A DNA stretch of 64,000 nucleotides from Ariolimax columbianus (GCA_036924085.1 JAVGWX010000002.1:158121674-158185673), one strand, 5' to 3'; shown: positions 21,486 through 32,239, counted from the first letter of the stretch. Made by a program: numbers and translations. The notes: generated from the letters alone by a model not told the origin.

Positions 21486-23450
21486 TTGTTATCTATCCTC
21501 TCATCCCGTCCACTCTTTTCTCTTCCAATCCAACCTTCTATCCAACCTGCCAGCCTCACATCAAACCTTCCAACACATCTGCCACCTAACATCCAACCTT
21601 CCATCCAACCTGACACCCTCACATCCAACCGTCCACCCAATTTTACATACATCCTTCCATCCATACTTCCCATCCAACATTCCATCCAACCTTCGATCCA
21701 ACCTTCCATCCAACCTTCCATCCAACCTGCCACCCTCACATCAAATCTTCCATACAACCAGCCATCCTCCAATAAAACTTTCCATCCAACCTGCCACCCT
21801 CACATCAAATCTTCCATCCAACCAGCCACCCTCACATAACACCTTCCATCCAACCTTCCATCCAACCTGCCAACCTCACATCAAACCTTCCATCCAACCT
21901 GCCAACCAACCAGCCATCCTCCAATAAAATGTTCCATCTAACCTGCCAACCTCACATCAAACCTTTCATCCAACCTGCCAACCTCACATCAAACCTTCCA
22001 TCCAACCTTCCGTCCAACCTTCCATCCAACCTACCAACCTCACATCAAACCTTCCATCCAACCTGCCAACCTCACATCAAACCTTCCATCCAACCTGCCA
22101 ACCTCACATCCAACCTTTCATCCAGCCTGCCAACCTCACATCAAACATTCCATCCAACCCTCCATCCAACCTGCCAACCTCACATCCAACCTTCCATCCA
22201 ACCTGCCAACCTCACATCAAACCTTCCATCCAACCTGCCAACCTCACATCAAACCTTCCATCCAACCTGCCAACCTCACATCCAACCTTTCATCCAGCCT
22301 GCCAATCTCACATCAAACCTTCCATCCAACCTTTCATCCCACCTGCCAACCTCACATCCAACCTTTCATCCAGCCTGCCAACCTCACATCAAACCTTCCA
22401 TCCAACCTGCCAACCTCACATCAAACCTTCCATCCAACCTTTCATCCAACCTGCCAACCTCACATCAAACCTTCCATCCAACCAACCATCCAACCTGCTA
22501 ACCTCACATCAAACCTTCCATCCAACCTTTCATCCAACCTGCCATCCAACCAGCCATCCTCTTATCCATCCTCCCATCCAACCTTCTATCCAACATCCCA
22601 TCCAACCAGCCATCCTCCCATCCAATCTTCTATCCAACCATCCATGCAACCTTCTATCCAACCTTCCAACCAACCTTCTATCCAACCATCCAACCAACCA
22701 TCCAACTTTCCATCCAACCATCCATGCAACCTTCCATCCAACCATCCAACCAACCTTCCATCCAACCATCCAACCAACCATTCAACATTCCATCCAACCA
22801 TCCAAACAACCATCCAAACAACCATTCAACCTTCCATCCAACCTTCCACTCAATCTGCCATCCTCCCATCCAACCATCCATCCAACCATCCATCCAACCA
22901 TCCATCCAACCATCCACTCAACCTTCTACCCAACCTGCCTACCATCTATCCAACCTTCCATCCAACCATCCACCCAACCTTCCACCAACCTGCCAACCTT
23001 CCATCCAACCATCCATCCAACCATCCATCCAACCATCCACTCAACCTTCTACCCAACCTGCCTACCATCCATCCACCTTTCCATCCAACCATCCACCCAA
23101 CCTTCCACCAACCTGCCAACCATCTATCCAACCTTCCATCCAACCATCCATCAAACCATCCATCCAACCTTCCACCCAACCTGCCTACCATCCATCCAAC
23201 CTTCCATCCAACGATCCACCCAACCTGCCAACCATCCATCCAACCTTCCATCCAGCCATCCATCAAACCATCCATCCAACCTTCCACCCAACCTGCCAAC
23301 CATCCACCCAACCTTACACCCCACCTGCCAACCATCCATCCAACCCTCCACCCAACCTTCCACCCAATCTGCCAACCATCCATCCATCCATCCATCCATC
23401 CAACCTTCCATCCAACCTGCCATCCTCCCATCCAACCTTTCATCTAAACT
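21486..23450. repeat. Complex CCATCCAACC array, about 2 kb
   Basis: Built from CCATCCAACC and its variants. The left half (to about 22,550) has a longer unit including CTGCCAACCTCACATCAAAC; the right half is denser in CCATCCAACCATCCAACC with 60-140 bp higher-order blocks (compare ACTCAACCTTCTACCCAACC at about 22,917 and 23,039). Frames on both strands (267-323 codons plus, Gly/Trp-rich minus) are artefacts. Confidence 0.93.
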
Positions 23451-23639
23451 TCCTTTCTGCCATTCGCTATCTACTCTTACTATTTAACTTTCACTATTTC
23501 CCAATCCCCACTCTCTACTTCTCATCTGTCCTTTCGTCTACGTATTCAACCTCTACTCCTCACATTCAACTTTATTTCTTCCCATCAAACTTTCCTTTCA
23601 GCCATCCACCCTTCCCTTCTACCACCCAAGCTGTCTTCG

Positions 23640-23935
23640 TTCCATACATTCTTAGTTCCTTCCATACATCCTTAGTTCCTCCCATACATCCTTAGTTCCT
23701 TCCATACATCCTTAGTTCCTCCCATACATTCTAAGTTCCTTCCATACATCCTTAGTTCCTCCCATACATCCTTAGTTCCTTCCATACATCCTTAGTTCCT
23801 TCCATACATCCTTAGTTCCTTCCATACATCCCTAGTTCCTCCCATACATTCTAAGTTCCTTCCATACATCCTTAGTTCCTCCCATACATTCTTAGTTCCT
23901 TCCATACATCCTTAGTTCCTTTCATACATTCTTCC
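23640..23935. repeat. 20-bp tandem array, about 15 copies
   Basis: TCCATACATCCTTAGTTCCT with C/T alternation at the first position. Confidence 0.94.
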
Positions 23936-23984
23936 ATTCTTCCCCACTCCATCCCCTTTCATAAAACCGTCCTTCCTCCCATTC

Positions 23985-24180
23985 AACCTTCTCTCCTCCC
24001 ATTCAACCTTCTCTCCTCCCATCAAGCCTTCTACCCACCCATCCAGCCTTCTACGCACACATCCAGCCTTCTATCCACCCATCCAGCCTTTTACCCACCC
24101 ATCCAGCCTTCTACCTACCCATCCAGCCTTCTACCCACCCATCCAGCCTTCCATCCATCCATCCAGCCTTCCATCCGTCT
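23985..24180. repeat. 20-bp tandem array, about 9 copies
   Basis: CCAGCCTTCTACCCACCCAT type unit, grading into CCATCCATCC at the right edge. Confidence 0.88.
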
Positions 24181-24825
24181 TCATAACCAATCGCCCCTCT
24201 TCATATCTACATTCCATTCTTACGAAATGTTTTCATATCCCATTAACGGCCCTTCACCTCTCATCCGCGCCTCTAACCTCTCTTCCTCTTCCAAACAACC
24301 TTTTCATCTGTTCCCCTCTCTTCTAATTTATCTCCTGACAACCTTAACCATCTTTGGCTCTCCTATCTTCCCGAGTTCAAGTCCCCCCTTCTCGGGTCTA
24401 GCTATCCATTAAACTTGCATTTTTTAGCAACTTCTGTTGGTTACGTTTTTTGTGCCAACAAAAAGTTCCACAACACCAAACAAAGACCTGCTACTCGATC
24501 TGGGCTCGTCACAGCAAAACGGTGGATACAAGAGGTTTCTCGAGATAATGCCTCAACTGAGGTGATCATTTTCTAGTGAGCTTTTTTTAAAAAAAATAGT
24601 TTTTTTTAATGTTCCCAGTGAGTGTTTCCATAGCAACCCAAGATCCGAGGCTGGTGACGACAACTTTTGTACTCATCAAAAGCAGTGGTCTAAAATAAAT
24701 TGAGGTCAAGATACCGACCTTGGGACAGTCCAGAAATTTGTGGATTCGTTTTAGCTTTCGCTAATTTTGTTGGGGATATCTTAATGTGCATCATGTTTCT
24801 GACCGAATAGCCAAGATAATCATAT
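24181..24825. other. No recognisable gene
   Basis: Pyrimidine-rich to 24,400, then ordinary AT-rich sequence with T and A runs near 24,580-24,610. Confidence 0.45.
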
Positions 24826-25108
24826 CTCTCCACAACATCATGGCACTCTATTTATCTCTCCACAACATCATGCCACTCTATTTATGTCTCCACAACATCA
24901 TGCCACTTTATTTCTCCACAACATCATGCCACTCTATTTATGTCTCCACAACATCACGCCACTCTATTTCTCCACAACATCATGCCACTCTATTTATGTC
25001 TCCACAACATCATGCCACTCTATTTATGTCTCCACAACATCATGCCACTTTATTTCTCCACAACATCATGCCACTCTATTTATGTCTCCACAACATCATG
25101 TCTTTCTA
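24826..25108. repeat. 30-bp array with shortened copies, about 10 copies
   Basis: Core CCACAACATCATGCCACTCT plus ATTTATGTCT. Some copies lack TTATGTC and are 23 bp. Confidence 0.9.
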
Positions 25109-25169
25109 TTTATTTACCAGTTCCTTTTTTGCCTTTTTTCAAACGCATCTTGCCAAATTTGCTGTCTTT

Positions 25170-25295
25170 CTATATCTCTGATCTCTATTGCTGTCTCTTT
25201 TGTGAGAGAATATTTTGCCTGCCTCTGCAAATCTCTGATCTCTATTGCTGCCTCTTTTGTGAGAGAATATTTTGCCTGCCTGTCTATATCTCTGA
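25170..25295. repeat. 57-bp tandem array, left part
   Basis: ATCTCTGATCTCTATTGCTG starts at 25,174 and 25,231, and ATCTCTGA again at 25,288; the unit also contains GAGAATATTTTGCCTGCCT. The array stops in mid-unit and resumes at 25,564. Confidence 0.9.
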
Positions 25296-25563
25296 GGATT
25301 CCGTGGCAAAGTGATGAAGCCGTGGCATCGTGATCAGATGGGTTGGGTTCGACTCCGGACTCCGCCGTCTTTTTCACGAGTTTTTGATGCATCTCGTAGT
25401 CGCTCCCTGTTCGTCTTGTCCTTGACTTGCCACTGCGGTCGGGCGGCTCTTGACTAGAGAGTGAGGATAAAAAGTAGCACAGTTAATCCTTACTAAAATA
25501 ATAGCGCTAGCAATATAAATTATGCCATAATCGTCTACGATGGACGGCGGCCTTTGCCTTTGC
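25296..25563 (+). mobile_element. SINE-like insertion with tRNA-related head
   Basis: A 268-bp segment sits inside the 57-bp array. Near its left end TGGCATCGTGATCAGATGGG resembles an A box region, and GGGTTCGACTCCGG closely fits the pol III B box consensus. The insert is flanked by CTATATCTCTGA (25,284-25,295) and CTACATCTCTGA (25,564-25,575), an 11/12 match. That could be a target site duplication, although the array itself supplies the same words. The right half is AT-rich without coding signal. Confidence 0.5.
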
Positions 25564-25722
25564 CTACATCTCTGATCTCTATTGCTGTCTATTTTGGGAC
25601 AGAATATTTTGCCTGCCTCTCTATATCTCTGATCTCTATTGCTGTCTCTTTTGTTAGAGAATATTTGCTCTGCCTGCCTATATCTCTGATCTCTATTGCT
25701 GTCTCTTTTGTCAGAGAACTGG
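25564..25722. repeat. 57-bp tandem array, right part
   Basis: Same unit as 25,170-25,295, with starts at 25,568, 25,625 and 25,682. Confidence 0.9.
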
Positions 25723-26090
25723 ACAAAGCTATGTGACTTATATCGCACGAAAAAGGCGATGCTGGATAGATCACATGATGCGAAATTTATTTTTGATCAC
25801 CAGCCAAGCTCTGCTGTGAAACACCGTGAGAAAAAGACGCTGAAGTTCTCCAAAACTCGTGTCTAGACAAGACAGAGACCGAGACATTAAAACTGGGGAG
25901 AGGTTGACAAACAAAACTGGAGAAAGCTTCAAATGGTTGGTCAGTTTGGAGAGGATTAGTTAAGGGTCGTTTCATCCCAAGGTTGTAAGAAAGAAGACAG
26001 GAATGAAATGAGGTTGTCGGGGTACTGCGGATTCAAAGAAAGAGTATCCATATGGATAGTCTTGGATCAGATACCGCTCTGGAAGAGTAT
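25723..26090. other. No recognisable gene
   Basis: Unique-looking spacer before the 30-bp array. Confidence 0.45.
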
Positions 26091-27510
26091 ACAAACATGG
26101 ATAAGCATGGGTGAGCAAGTACAATCATGGATAAGCATGGGTGAGCAAGTACAAACATGGATAAGCATGGGTGAGCAAGTACAAACATGGATAAGCATGG
26201 GTGAGCAAGTACAAACATGGATAAGCATGGGTGAGCAAGTACAAACATGGATAAGCATGGGTGAGCAAGTACAAACATGGATAAGCATGGGTGAGCAAGT
26301 ACAAACATGGATAAGCATGGGTGAGCAAGTACAATCATGGATAAGCATGGGTGAGCAAGTACAAACATGGATAAGCATGGGTGAGCAAGTACAAACATGG
26401 ATAAGCATGGGTGAGCAAGTACAAACATGGATAAGCATGGGTGAGCAAGTACAAACATGGATAAGCATGGGTGAGCAAGTACAAACATGGATAAGCATGG
26501 GTGAGCAAGTACAAACATGGATAAGCATGGGTGAGCAAGTACAATCATGGATAAGCATGGGTGAGCAAGTACAAACATGGATAAGCATGGGTGAGCAAGT
26601 ACAAACATGGATAAGCATGGGTGAGCAAGTACAAACATGGATAAGCATGGGTGAGCAAGTACAAACATGGATAAGCATGGGTGAGCAAGTACAAACATGG
26701 ATAAGCATGGGTGAGCAAGTACAAACATGGATAAGCATGGGTGAGCAAGTACAATCATGGATAAGCATGGGTGAGCAAGTACAAACATGGATAAGCATGG
26801 GTGAGCAAGTACAAACATGGATAAGCATGGGTGAGCAAGTACAAACATGGATAAGCATGGGTGAGCAAGTACAAACATGGATAAGCATGGGTGAGCAAGT
26901 ACAAACATGGATAAGCATGGGTGAGCAAGTACAAACATGGATAAGCATGGGTGAGCAAGTACAATCATGGATAAGCATGGGTGAGCAAGTACAAACATGG
27001 ATAAGCATGGGTGAGCAAGTACACACATGGATAAGCATGGGTGAGCAAGTACAATCATGGATAAGCATGGGTGAGCAAGTACAAACATGGATAAGCATGG
27101 GTGAGCAAGTACAAACATGGATAAGCATGGGTGAGCAAGTACAATCATGGATAAGCATGGGTGAGCAAGTACAAACATGGATAAGCATGGGTGAGCAAGT
27201 ACAAACATGGATAAGCATGGGTGAGCAAGTACAAACATGGATAAGCATGGGTGAGCAAGTACAAACATGGATAAGCATGGGTGAGCAAGTACAAACATGG
27301 ATAAGCATGGGTGAGCAAGTACAAACATGGATAAGCATGGGTGAGCAAGTACAAACATGGATAAGCATGGGTGAGCAAGTACAATCATGGATAAGCATGG
27401 GTGAGCAAGTACAATCATGGATAAGCATGGGTGAGCAAGTACAATCATGGATAAGCATGGGTGAGCAAGTACAATCATGGATAAGCATGGGTGAGCAAGT
27501 ACAATCATGG
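26091..27510. repeat. 30-bp tandem array, 47 copies, with 210-bp higher-order period
   Basis: The unit is ATAAGCATGGGTGAGCAAGT plus ACAAACATGG, almost invariant over 1.4 kb. Nearly the only variation is ACAATCATGG instead of ACAAACATGG (one copy has ACACACATGG). The variant occurs at 26,121, 26,331, 26,541, 26,751 and 26,961, exactly seven units apart; then at 27,051, 27,141 and 27,381; then in each of the last five copies. The unit is 10 codons with no stop in one plus frame and two minus frames, giving open frames of 508, 504 and 473 codons. No promoter, splice or family evidence supports a protein. Confidence 0.97.
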
Positions 27511-27632
27511 ATGAGATATCACGGTGGAAGTTAATAAACAAGAACAAAACCTATCTTACGACCTAAAGGCCTTCCTCAGGTACAACAAAAAATTTCATAT
27601 AGAATTACATAATGTATCAACGAAGAAGAAAT

Positions 27633-27752
27633 GGGCACATACAAAGATACATGGACACATACAAAGATACTTGGACACATACAAAGATACATGGACACAT
27701 ACAAAGATACTTGGACACATACAAAGATACATGGACACATACACAGATACAA
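27633..27752. repeat. 20-bp tandem array, 6 copies
   Basis: ACACATACAAAGATACATGG alternating with ...TACTTGG, giving a 40-bp dimer. Confidence 0.93.
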
Positions 27753-28369
27753 AGTTCAGGATCTCTACGGACTGTCCTCTACGGAAAGGGGAAATGACCA
27801 GACGGTGACGTGGACACAGAACTCATAAATATGAAGACAGGAAGTAGAAAGACACGCGAGGAGTCTTTCAGTCGTAACGAAAGTTTCATTCTTCTTTCTG
27901 CCCCAGAACAGTGTCTGAACAACACCTGACGCTTTTTTTATACTCTTTAAGGAAACAATTCTCATCAGAGCACTCTCCAGTTTACCGGTTGTAAAAAAGT
28001 TCCTTGCACAGAAACAGGAAAGGACAGACAGCGATTAAAGAAATCTCACGAGAATGGAGAACAAGAAAGCTGAAGTTGTTAACGCTCTAGACTTTAGTCT
28101 CATGTTCTGCAGTTGGTGTCCGTACATTAGGAGTTTTGGATAGCTGGTCTGTTTGTTTCTCTTCATTTCTACAGCAACGCTTCTTCTGCTTCAGAGGGGC
28201 GGAGTGATATACCAGTTATGGGGTATATTTACACAGTAAGGGTTGACTTTAAGCACCCATTTACCATACAGGCTGTTTCATTGATGGCAGTATCGACAGC
28301 TTTAGTGCAGCTCTTGGAAAGAGCCAGACAGATAACAGAACATCAGGACGTAATCAGCAGACTCTGCCG
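27753..28369. other. No recognisable gene
   Basis: Unique-looking sequence; the end of it may contain decayed upstream parts of the LINE that becomes recognisable at 28,370. Confidence 0.4.
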
Positions 28370-28625
28370 TTGTATTGGACACACACATTATGGGCTCCAG
28401 TTGACAGCATTACAAGGCAGTCTCTGTTCTGGAATCCACAGAACAACAGTGGTAGAGGATGACCAAAACACACATGGAGAAGTGGGCTTGAGACAAACAA
28501 GAGAAACAGAGAAGAAGTGCACAGAACTGGGACGTAAGGCTCAGGACAGGTGGATAGCTCGTGTTTGTTGAAGAACTGTGCTCCTCCAGTCAGCTTCAAA
28601 GGTTTTGATGGAGCGATTGATTGAT
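28370..28625 (+). pseudogene. RTE-like LINE ORF2 C-terminus, copy 1
   Basis: The plus frame reads YWTHTLWAPVDSITRQSLFW followed by NPQNNSGRG, a stop, and PKHTWRSGLE. This matches the common RTE-like C-terminal pattern in which IGHxLRxP, a conserved WNPQGKRKRGRP block and NTWRR follow one another. A frameshift leads to KKCTELGRKAQDRW, the CxxLxxxAQDRxxW segment, and then to a cysteine near LCSS. Only the terminal domain survives. A GATT-rich simple repeat follows (28,612-28,675). Confidence 0.75.
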
Positions 28626-28675
28626 TAATGAATGGATTGATTGATTGACTGGTGGGTTGATTGATTGATTGAAGG
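28612..28675. repeat. (GATT)n microsatellite
   Basis: GATTGATTGATT with AATG and CTGG interruptions; possibly the 3' simple tail of the LINE before it. Confidence 0.85.
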
Positions 28676-29154
28676 TTTCGTAGGTGTCTTTTACAACTTC
28701 TACTTTTGCGCTATGCACAAGAGTGATACTTGGGGATTACACTAACTGCTACCTACATCCAGGGTCATTGTTAGCCTTGTACTAAACGAATTAATATCAA
28801 CCGAGTACTGGGGTAAACAACAGCGTACTGGGTAAACAACAGCGTACTGGGCTAAGCGTTCTGGTGGCTATCGATTTAGGTAAGTACTGCAGTCAGTCCA
28901 AAGTATGGAGGAACAACGTGTCAAATTATTTGGGCACATGACCGGTTCAAGATGACACCAATATCACGTGGTCTACGTGTTGTAATGGAGAAAGCTTAAG
29001 GACTGCTTGGATTGGGGGATAAAATGGTTGTGCATTATCGTGGATCAACAACAACATGCAACAGAGTTGTCTTTCGACGTTAGAGTCTCTTTGAGGGTAA
29101 CATTGGTTGAAGCAGTCTGTCTCACTCATTTTCTGTTTCTTGACTTAGTTTTAA
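28676..29154. other. Spacer with possible transposase scrap
   Basis: GGTAAACAACAGCGTACTGG is repeated about three times at 28,810-28,855. On the minus strand near 29,030-29,060 the residues LLLIHDNAQP resemble the HDNAxPH motif of mariner/Tc1 transposases, but the following residues do not fit well, so I do not call a gene. Confidence 0.3.
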
Positions 29155-29650
29155 TTTGAGATATTTCTATTTGTCCACCTTTAGTTTGGTGGTACGCATT
29201 TCTTTTTGTCCACCTGTAGTTTGGTGGTACACATATTTCTATTTGTCCACCTTTAGTTTGGTGGTACGCATATTTCTATTTGTTCACCTTTAGTTTGGTG
29301 GTACGCATATTTCTTTTTGTCCACCTGTAGTTTGGTGGTACACATATTTCTGTTTGTCCACCTTTAGTTTGGTGGTACACATATTTCTATTTGTTCACCT
29401 TTAGTGTGGTGGTACGCATATTTCTATTTGTTCACCTTTAGTTTGGTGGTACGCATATTTCTTTTTGTCCACCTGTAGTTTGGTGGTACACATATTTCTG
29501 TTTGTCCACCTTTAGTTTGGTGGTACACATATTTCTATTTGTTCACCTTTAGTGTGGTGGTACACATATTTCTTTTTGTCCACTTTTAGTGTGGCGGTAC
29601 ACATATTTCTTTTTGTCCACCTTTAGTTTGGCGGTGCACATTGTTTTTCT
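29155..29650. repeat. 37-bp tandem array, about 13 copies
   Basis: Core TTAGTTTGGTGGTACGCATA and TTTCTATTTGTCCACCT. It lies between two RTE-like C-termini in the same orientation. Confidence 0.92.
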
Positions 29651-29814
29651 TTGTTCAACTCTCTTTGTTTACTTCTCAGTTATATGAATAGCTCTTCTTT
29701 TATTATTCGCAACATGAGAGCAACTAGTCTGTCCACTGTTTGTCTTGGTGGATGGTCACGTGACCACACCGTATGTGCAGAAGCCATTTTGAAAAATAAT
29801 GTTTTGTGAGTTTG

Positions 29815-30010
29815 GTAAGGATACCAGCTGATAGTATTACAAGGCAGGCTCTGTTCTGGAATCATCAGGGTAAAAGAGAAGTACAGAGAGATCGTAACAC
29901 ACATGCAGGCTAGCACTCAGGATAAACAGAATATAGTTCAGCAAGATGTGCAGAGAGCTGAGGCTGATGCTTAGAACAGGCGTACTTGGAATGTTTTATT
30001 TGAGAATCTA
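29815..30010 (+). pseudogene. RTE-like LINE ORF2 C-terminus, copy 2
   Basis: RIPADSITRQALFWNHQGKR is the same conserved block as copy 1 (APVDSITRQSLFWNPQ) but differs at many positions, so it is a separate, diverged copy. It continues as REVQRDRNTHAG, then after a stop TQDKQNIVQQDVQRAEAD, NRRTWNVLFENL and a stop. It ends immediately before the mariner terminal repeat. Confidence 0.72.
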
Positions 30011-30107
30011 TGAGGTGTGTTCAAAAAGTATCCGACACATTTTTTTTCTTCAGCGGAAACGAATAATAATAAATACTAATAATGTTTGCCTAGGCATCTA
30101 AGGCCCG

Positions 30108-30390
30108 TTACGTCTGTGGACCACTATCCAAGTCCAGCTGCTGAAGTTTGTAGTCAAACCCCGTCCAGAACTGAAGTGGAGACTTCGATCTGCCGGAGCC
30201 GTGTAGTACAGGGCGGCCCTTGCCACGCCTCCAGCTGGCCTGTGGGAGACCTTTTTTACACGTAACTGATTTGAACGTGATCTTGTGAGCCGGAACTTTC
30301 TGGTTCAGTCGAACTACATGTCCGAACACAGACAGACGCGTGTTTTCCTTCGGCAAGAAGGCACAGAGGACCGTCATGCGCATGAGTGAA
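30108..30390 (-). pseudogene. LINE ORF2 C-terminal scrap inside the mariner
   Basis: RLSVFGHVVRLNQKVPAHK and later SWRRGKGRP resemble the RLRxFGHVxRLxxxVPAHxAL and WRRPxGRPxxTW segments at the end of several invertebrate LINE ORF2 proteins. The reading is open for 91 codons. Downstream similarity is weak. Its opposite orientation to the surrounding transposase suggests insertion or rearrangement. Confidence 0.5.
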
Positions 30391-30499
30391 TTTGTTCCCG
30401 CTCTCAGATTGAGTCAGTCGCTGGCAGTCAGTCTTTTGGTGTTGAGTGTAGTGAGCACCTGACAGTCAGCCTTTCAGTGTTGAGTGAGCATCCGTCAGG

Positions 30500-31045
30500 T
30501 GCGCGGCGATGTCAAAGCGATGTTGTTTGTTTTATGTTACTCCTGTGGGGTTGTGCATCACGAGCAGGCAGGCACTGTCAAACAAATGACCAAAGAGTAC
30601 CACCAATAGATCATCTGTCGCCTTCGGGATGCTGTTCCACAGAACCTGTCAGTTCCATCAGGACAACGGGAACCTGTCAGCTCCATCAGTACAACGGGAA
30701 CCTGTCAGCTCCATCCGGACAACGGGAACCTGTCAGCTCGATCAGGACAACGTACCCGCCCATTCCTGGCATCTGATTCAGACTTTCTTGGCCAAACACC
30801 ACCTTCCTCTGGTGCGCCAGACTCCCTATTTAACCGACATGGCTCCTTGCGATTGTTTGCTATTCCCCGAGCTGAACACCCCCCCCCCCCCACATAAAGT
30901 GACCCGATGTGAGTCAAGAGAAGACATTATGCGGAATGCAACGACCCAGCTTTACTTCATTCCCAAAGAGACCGTCCTGAAAAGCTTCCAACAACGGTGG
31001 GGCCGATAGGTGAAGTGTTTGGAGTCTCAAGGAGACTACTTTGAC
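30500..31045 (+). pseudogene. Mariner transposase, C-terminal part
   Basis: GVVHHEQAGTVKQ, then EYHQ, stop, IICRLRDAV correspond to the GVVHHExxxxGxTVN and YxxxLxRLRxAV core of mariner transposase. QFHQDNGNLSAPS is the first of four repeated HQDN copies, the last being QLDQDNVPAHSWHLIQTFLA. The aspartate in HQDN is the second catalytic carboxylate. RQTPYLTDMAPCDCLLFPEL matches the YSPDLAPCDFxLFP motif, giving the third carboxylate. ESREDIMRNATTQLYFIPKE and FQQRWGR end the protein. A 13-base C run (30,879-30,891) falls inside the coding sequence just before ESRED. It encodes an inactive enzyme: in-frame stop, missing N-terminus, internal array. Confidence 0.82.
30643..30752. repeat. 28-bp array of the transposase HQDN motif, 4 copies
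   Basis: CCATCAGGACAACGGGAACC-type units at 30,655, 30,683, 30,711 and 30,739, exactly 28 bp apart. Three extra copies add 84 bp, so the frame after the array equals the frame before it. Confidence 0.93.
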
Positions 31046-31126
31046 GGGGATTGATGATTTCAACCACCCAGATAAGTAACTGTATTTTCCCGGCCCAATG
31101 GTGGGATACTATTTGAACACATATAC

Positions 31127-32039
31127 TATGCTCCACAGGGAACTGAAAGGGTTTACATATTTGTAAAACATCAAGTCATGAACAAAAAACTCTTTCCATT
31201 AATTGTAAAACATCAAAACTTTCAAATAAGCATAGTTTGGTACTGCTGCGCTTGTTTGAAGCTAACCGTACTGAGATGAATCAGATCTTGACATCTCTTT
31301 TGTTGTAGGTTACCGTAGTACTTCTCGAAGCCCGAGGTGTACTTCAGAAGAAGACCCGTACTTCTCTAAGATGTAGTGCAGCGTGAGTCTCCTCAGTGAG
31401 CTCACCACTATGGGGATTACAGTTTCAATCCCCGCCCCACTGACCAGACTGATATGGCACGGAAGCAATAACGAGGAAGTGAGGCGAAGATGTTGATCAA
31501 TACGTTTCACCTTTCTTTGATTACTCTTCACAGTCTAACTAGATAATAAGTCAACGTATCGCTCATCAAATCAATCACTAATCGAAGCTAACCCTTATAA
31601 TTTCCAGTGGATGCGCATTTGGTTCCTGCCAACCGCCATTTCCCCGCCTTGCTTCTGGCCTGCTAGGCCAAGTTTTCCATCGACTGCAAATGTAAAGCCA
31701 ACAAAAGCTGGCAATATCCGACCAATCAGTTGAGCCAGAGTTGTCTGACCTTGTTCCGTGCGTGCACCACATAAGAATCAGTCGAAGTTCGATGATTGAA
31801 ATTCGATATTCTCTCGTGGTCCGTAGTACACGTTCGTGACTGGCTATTGTCGCTTACAATGGGGGCTCCAGATGGGATATCAAAGGGAGGGAACTCAAAG
31901 TGATCGCCCTCGGGAGTTACTGTCCGTGAATGCGAAACTGAGATTTAACGCTAGAAAACAAAACTGCGTCTATAACAGGCAGCATTAATTAAACTGGCCT
32001 CTAAACCTTCAATGAACCCTTCTATAAATCTTTCCCCAG
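31127..32039. other. Spacer with a dispersed repeat and a candidate LTR/primer-binding site
   Basis: 31,393-31,460 (GAGCTCACCACTATGGGGAT) is similar to 60,455-60,530. At 31,858 TGGGGGCTCCAGATGGGATA resembles a tRNA-Pro type primer-binding site (TGGGGGCTC...GGGAT) directly after TTACAA, which would mark the right end of an LTR lying to its left. No gag-pol follows. Evidence is weak. Confidence 0.25.
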
Positions 32040-32172
32040 ATCCTCTCAGAGTTCCATGTAAACCCCTCTGAGTCCCATGTAAACTAATCTCAGAGTCTCA
32101 TGTAAACCTCTCTCAGAGTCACATGTAAACCCCTCTCAGAGTCACATGTAAACCCATCTCAGAGTCCGCTTA
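32040..32172. repeat. Degenerate 26-30 bp array, about 5 copies
   Basis: CTCAGAGTCACATGTAAACC recurring with small length differences. Confidence 0.85.
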
Positions 32173-32239
32173 AACACTTTCATTATCCCCTGCAAACCTT
32201 TTTTAGAATCCTCCTCAAACTAGTGTATGAACTCAATCT

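Larger units (their letters stand above)
30011..31126 (+). mobile_element. Degenerate mariner-like DNA transposon
   Basis: The ends carry TGTGTTCAAAAAGTATCC (30,016-30,033) and its inverted partner (31,104-31,121), 17 of 18 bases matching. TA dinucleotides lie just outside at 30,009-30,010 and 31,127-31,128, as expected for TA target duplication. Inside are the C-terminal two thirds of a transposase on the plus strand (30,500-31,045). A minus-strand LINE scrap at 30,108-30,390 seems to have replaced or invaded the N-terminal part. Confidence 0.78.

Noticed and set aside
21486..23695. Long Pro/Ser/Asn and Gly/Trp frames resembling silk or cell-wall proteins
   Set aside because: Produced by CCATCCAACC repeats on both strands.
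26091..27510. CRISPR-like array
   Set aside because: Repeats are directly adjacent with no unique spacers, and the surrounding elements are animal retrotransposons.
26008..27547. 508-codon plus and 504/473-codon minus frames
   Set aside because: All derive from a stop-free 30-bp unit; simultaneous openness on both strands shows it is an array effect.
28947..29129. Minus-strand LLLIHDNAQP as a Tc1/mariner transposase
   Set aside because: Only the short HDNA-like motif fits; residues after it lack the PYSPDL pattern.
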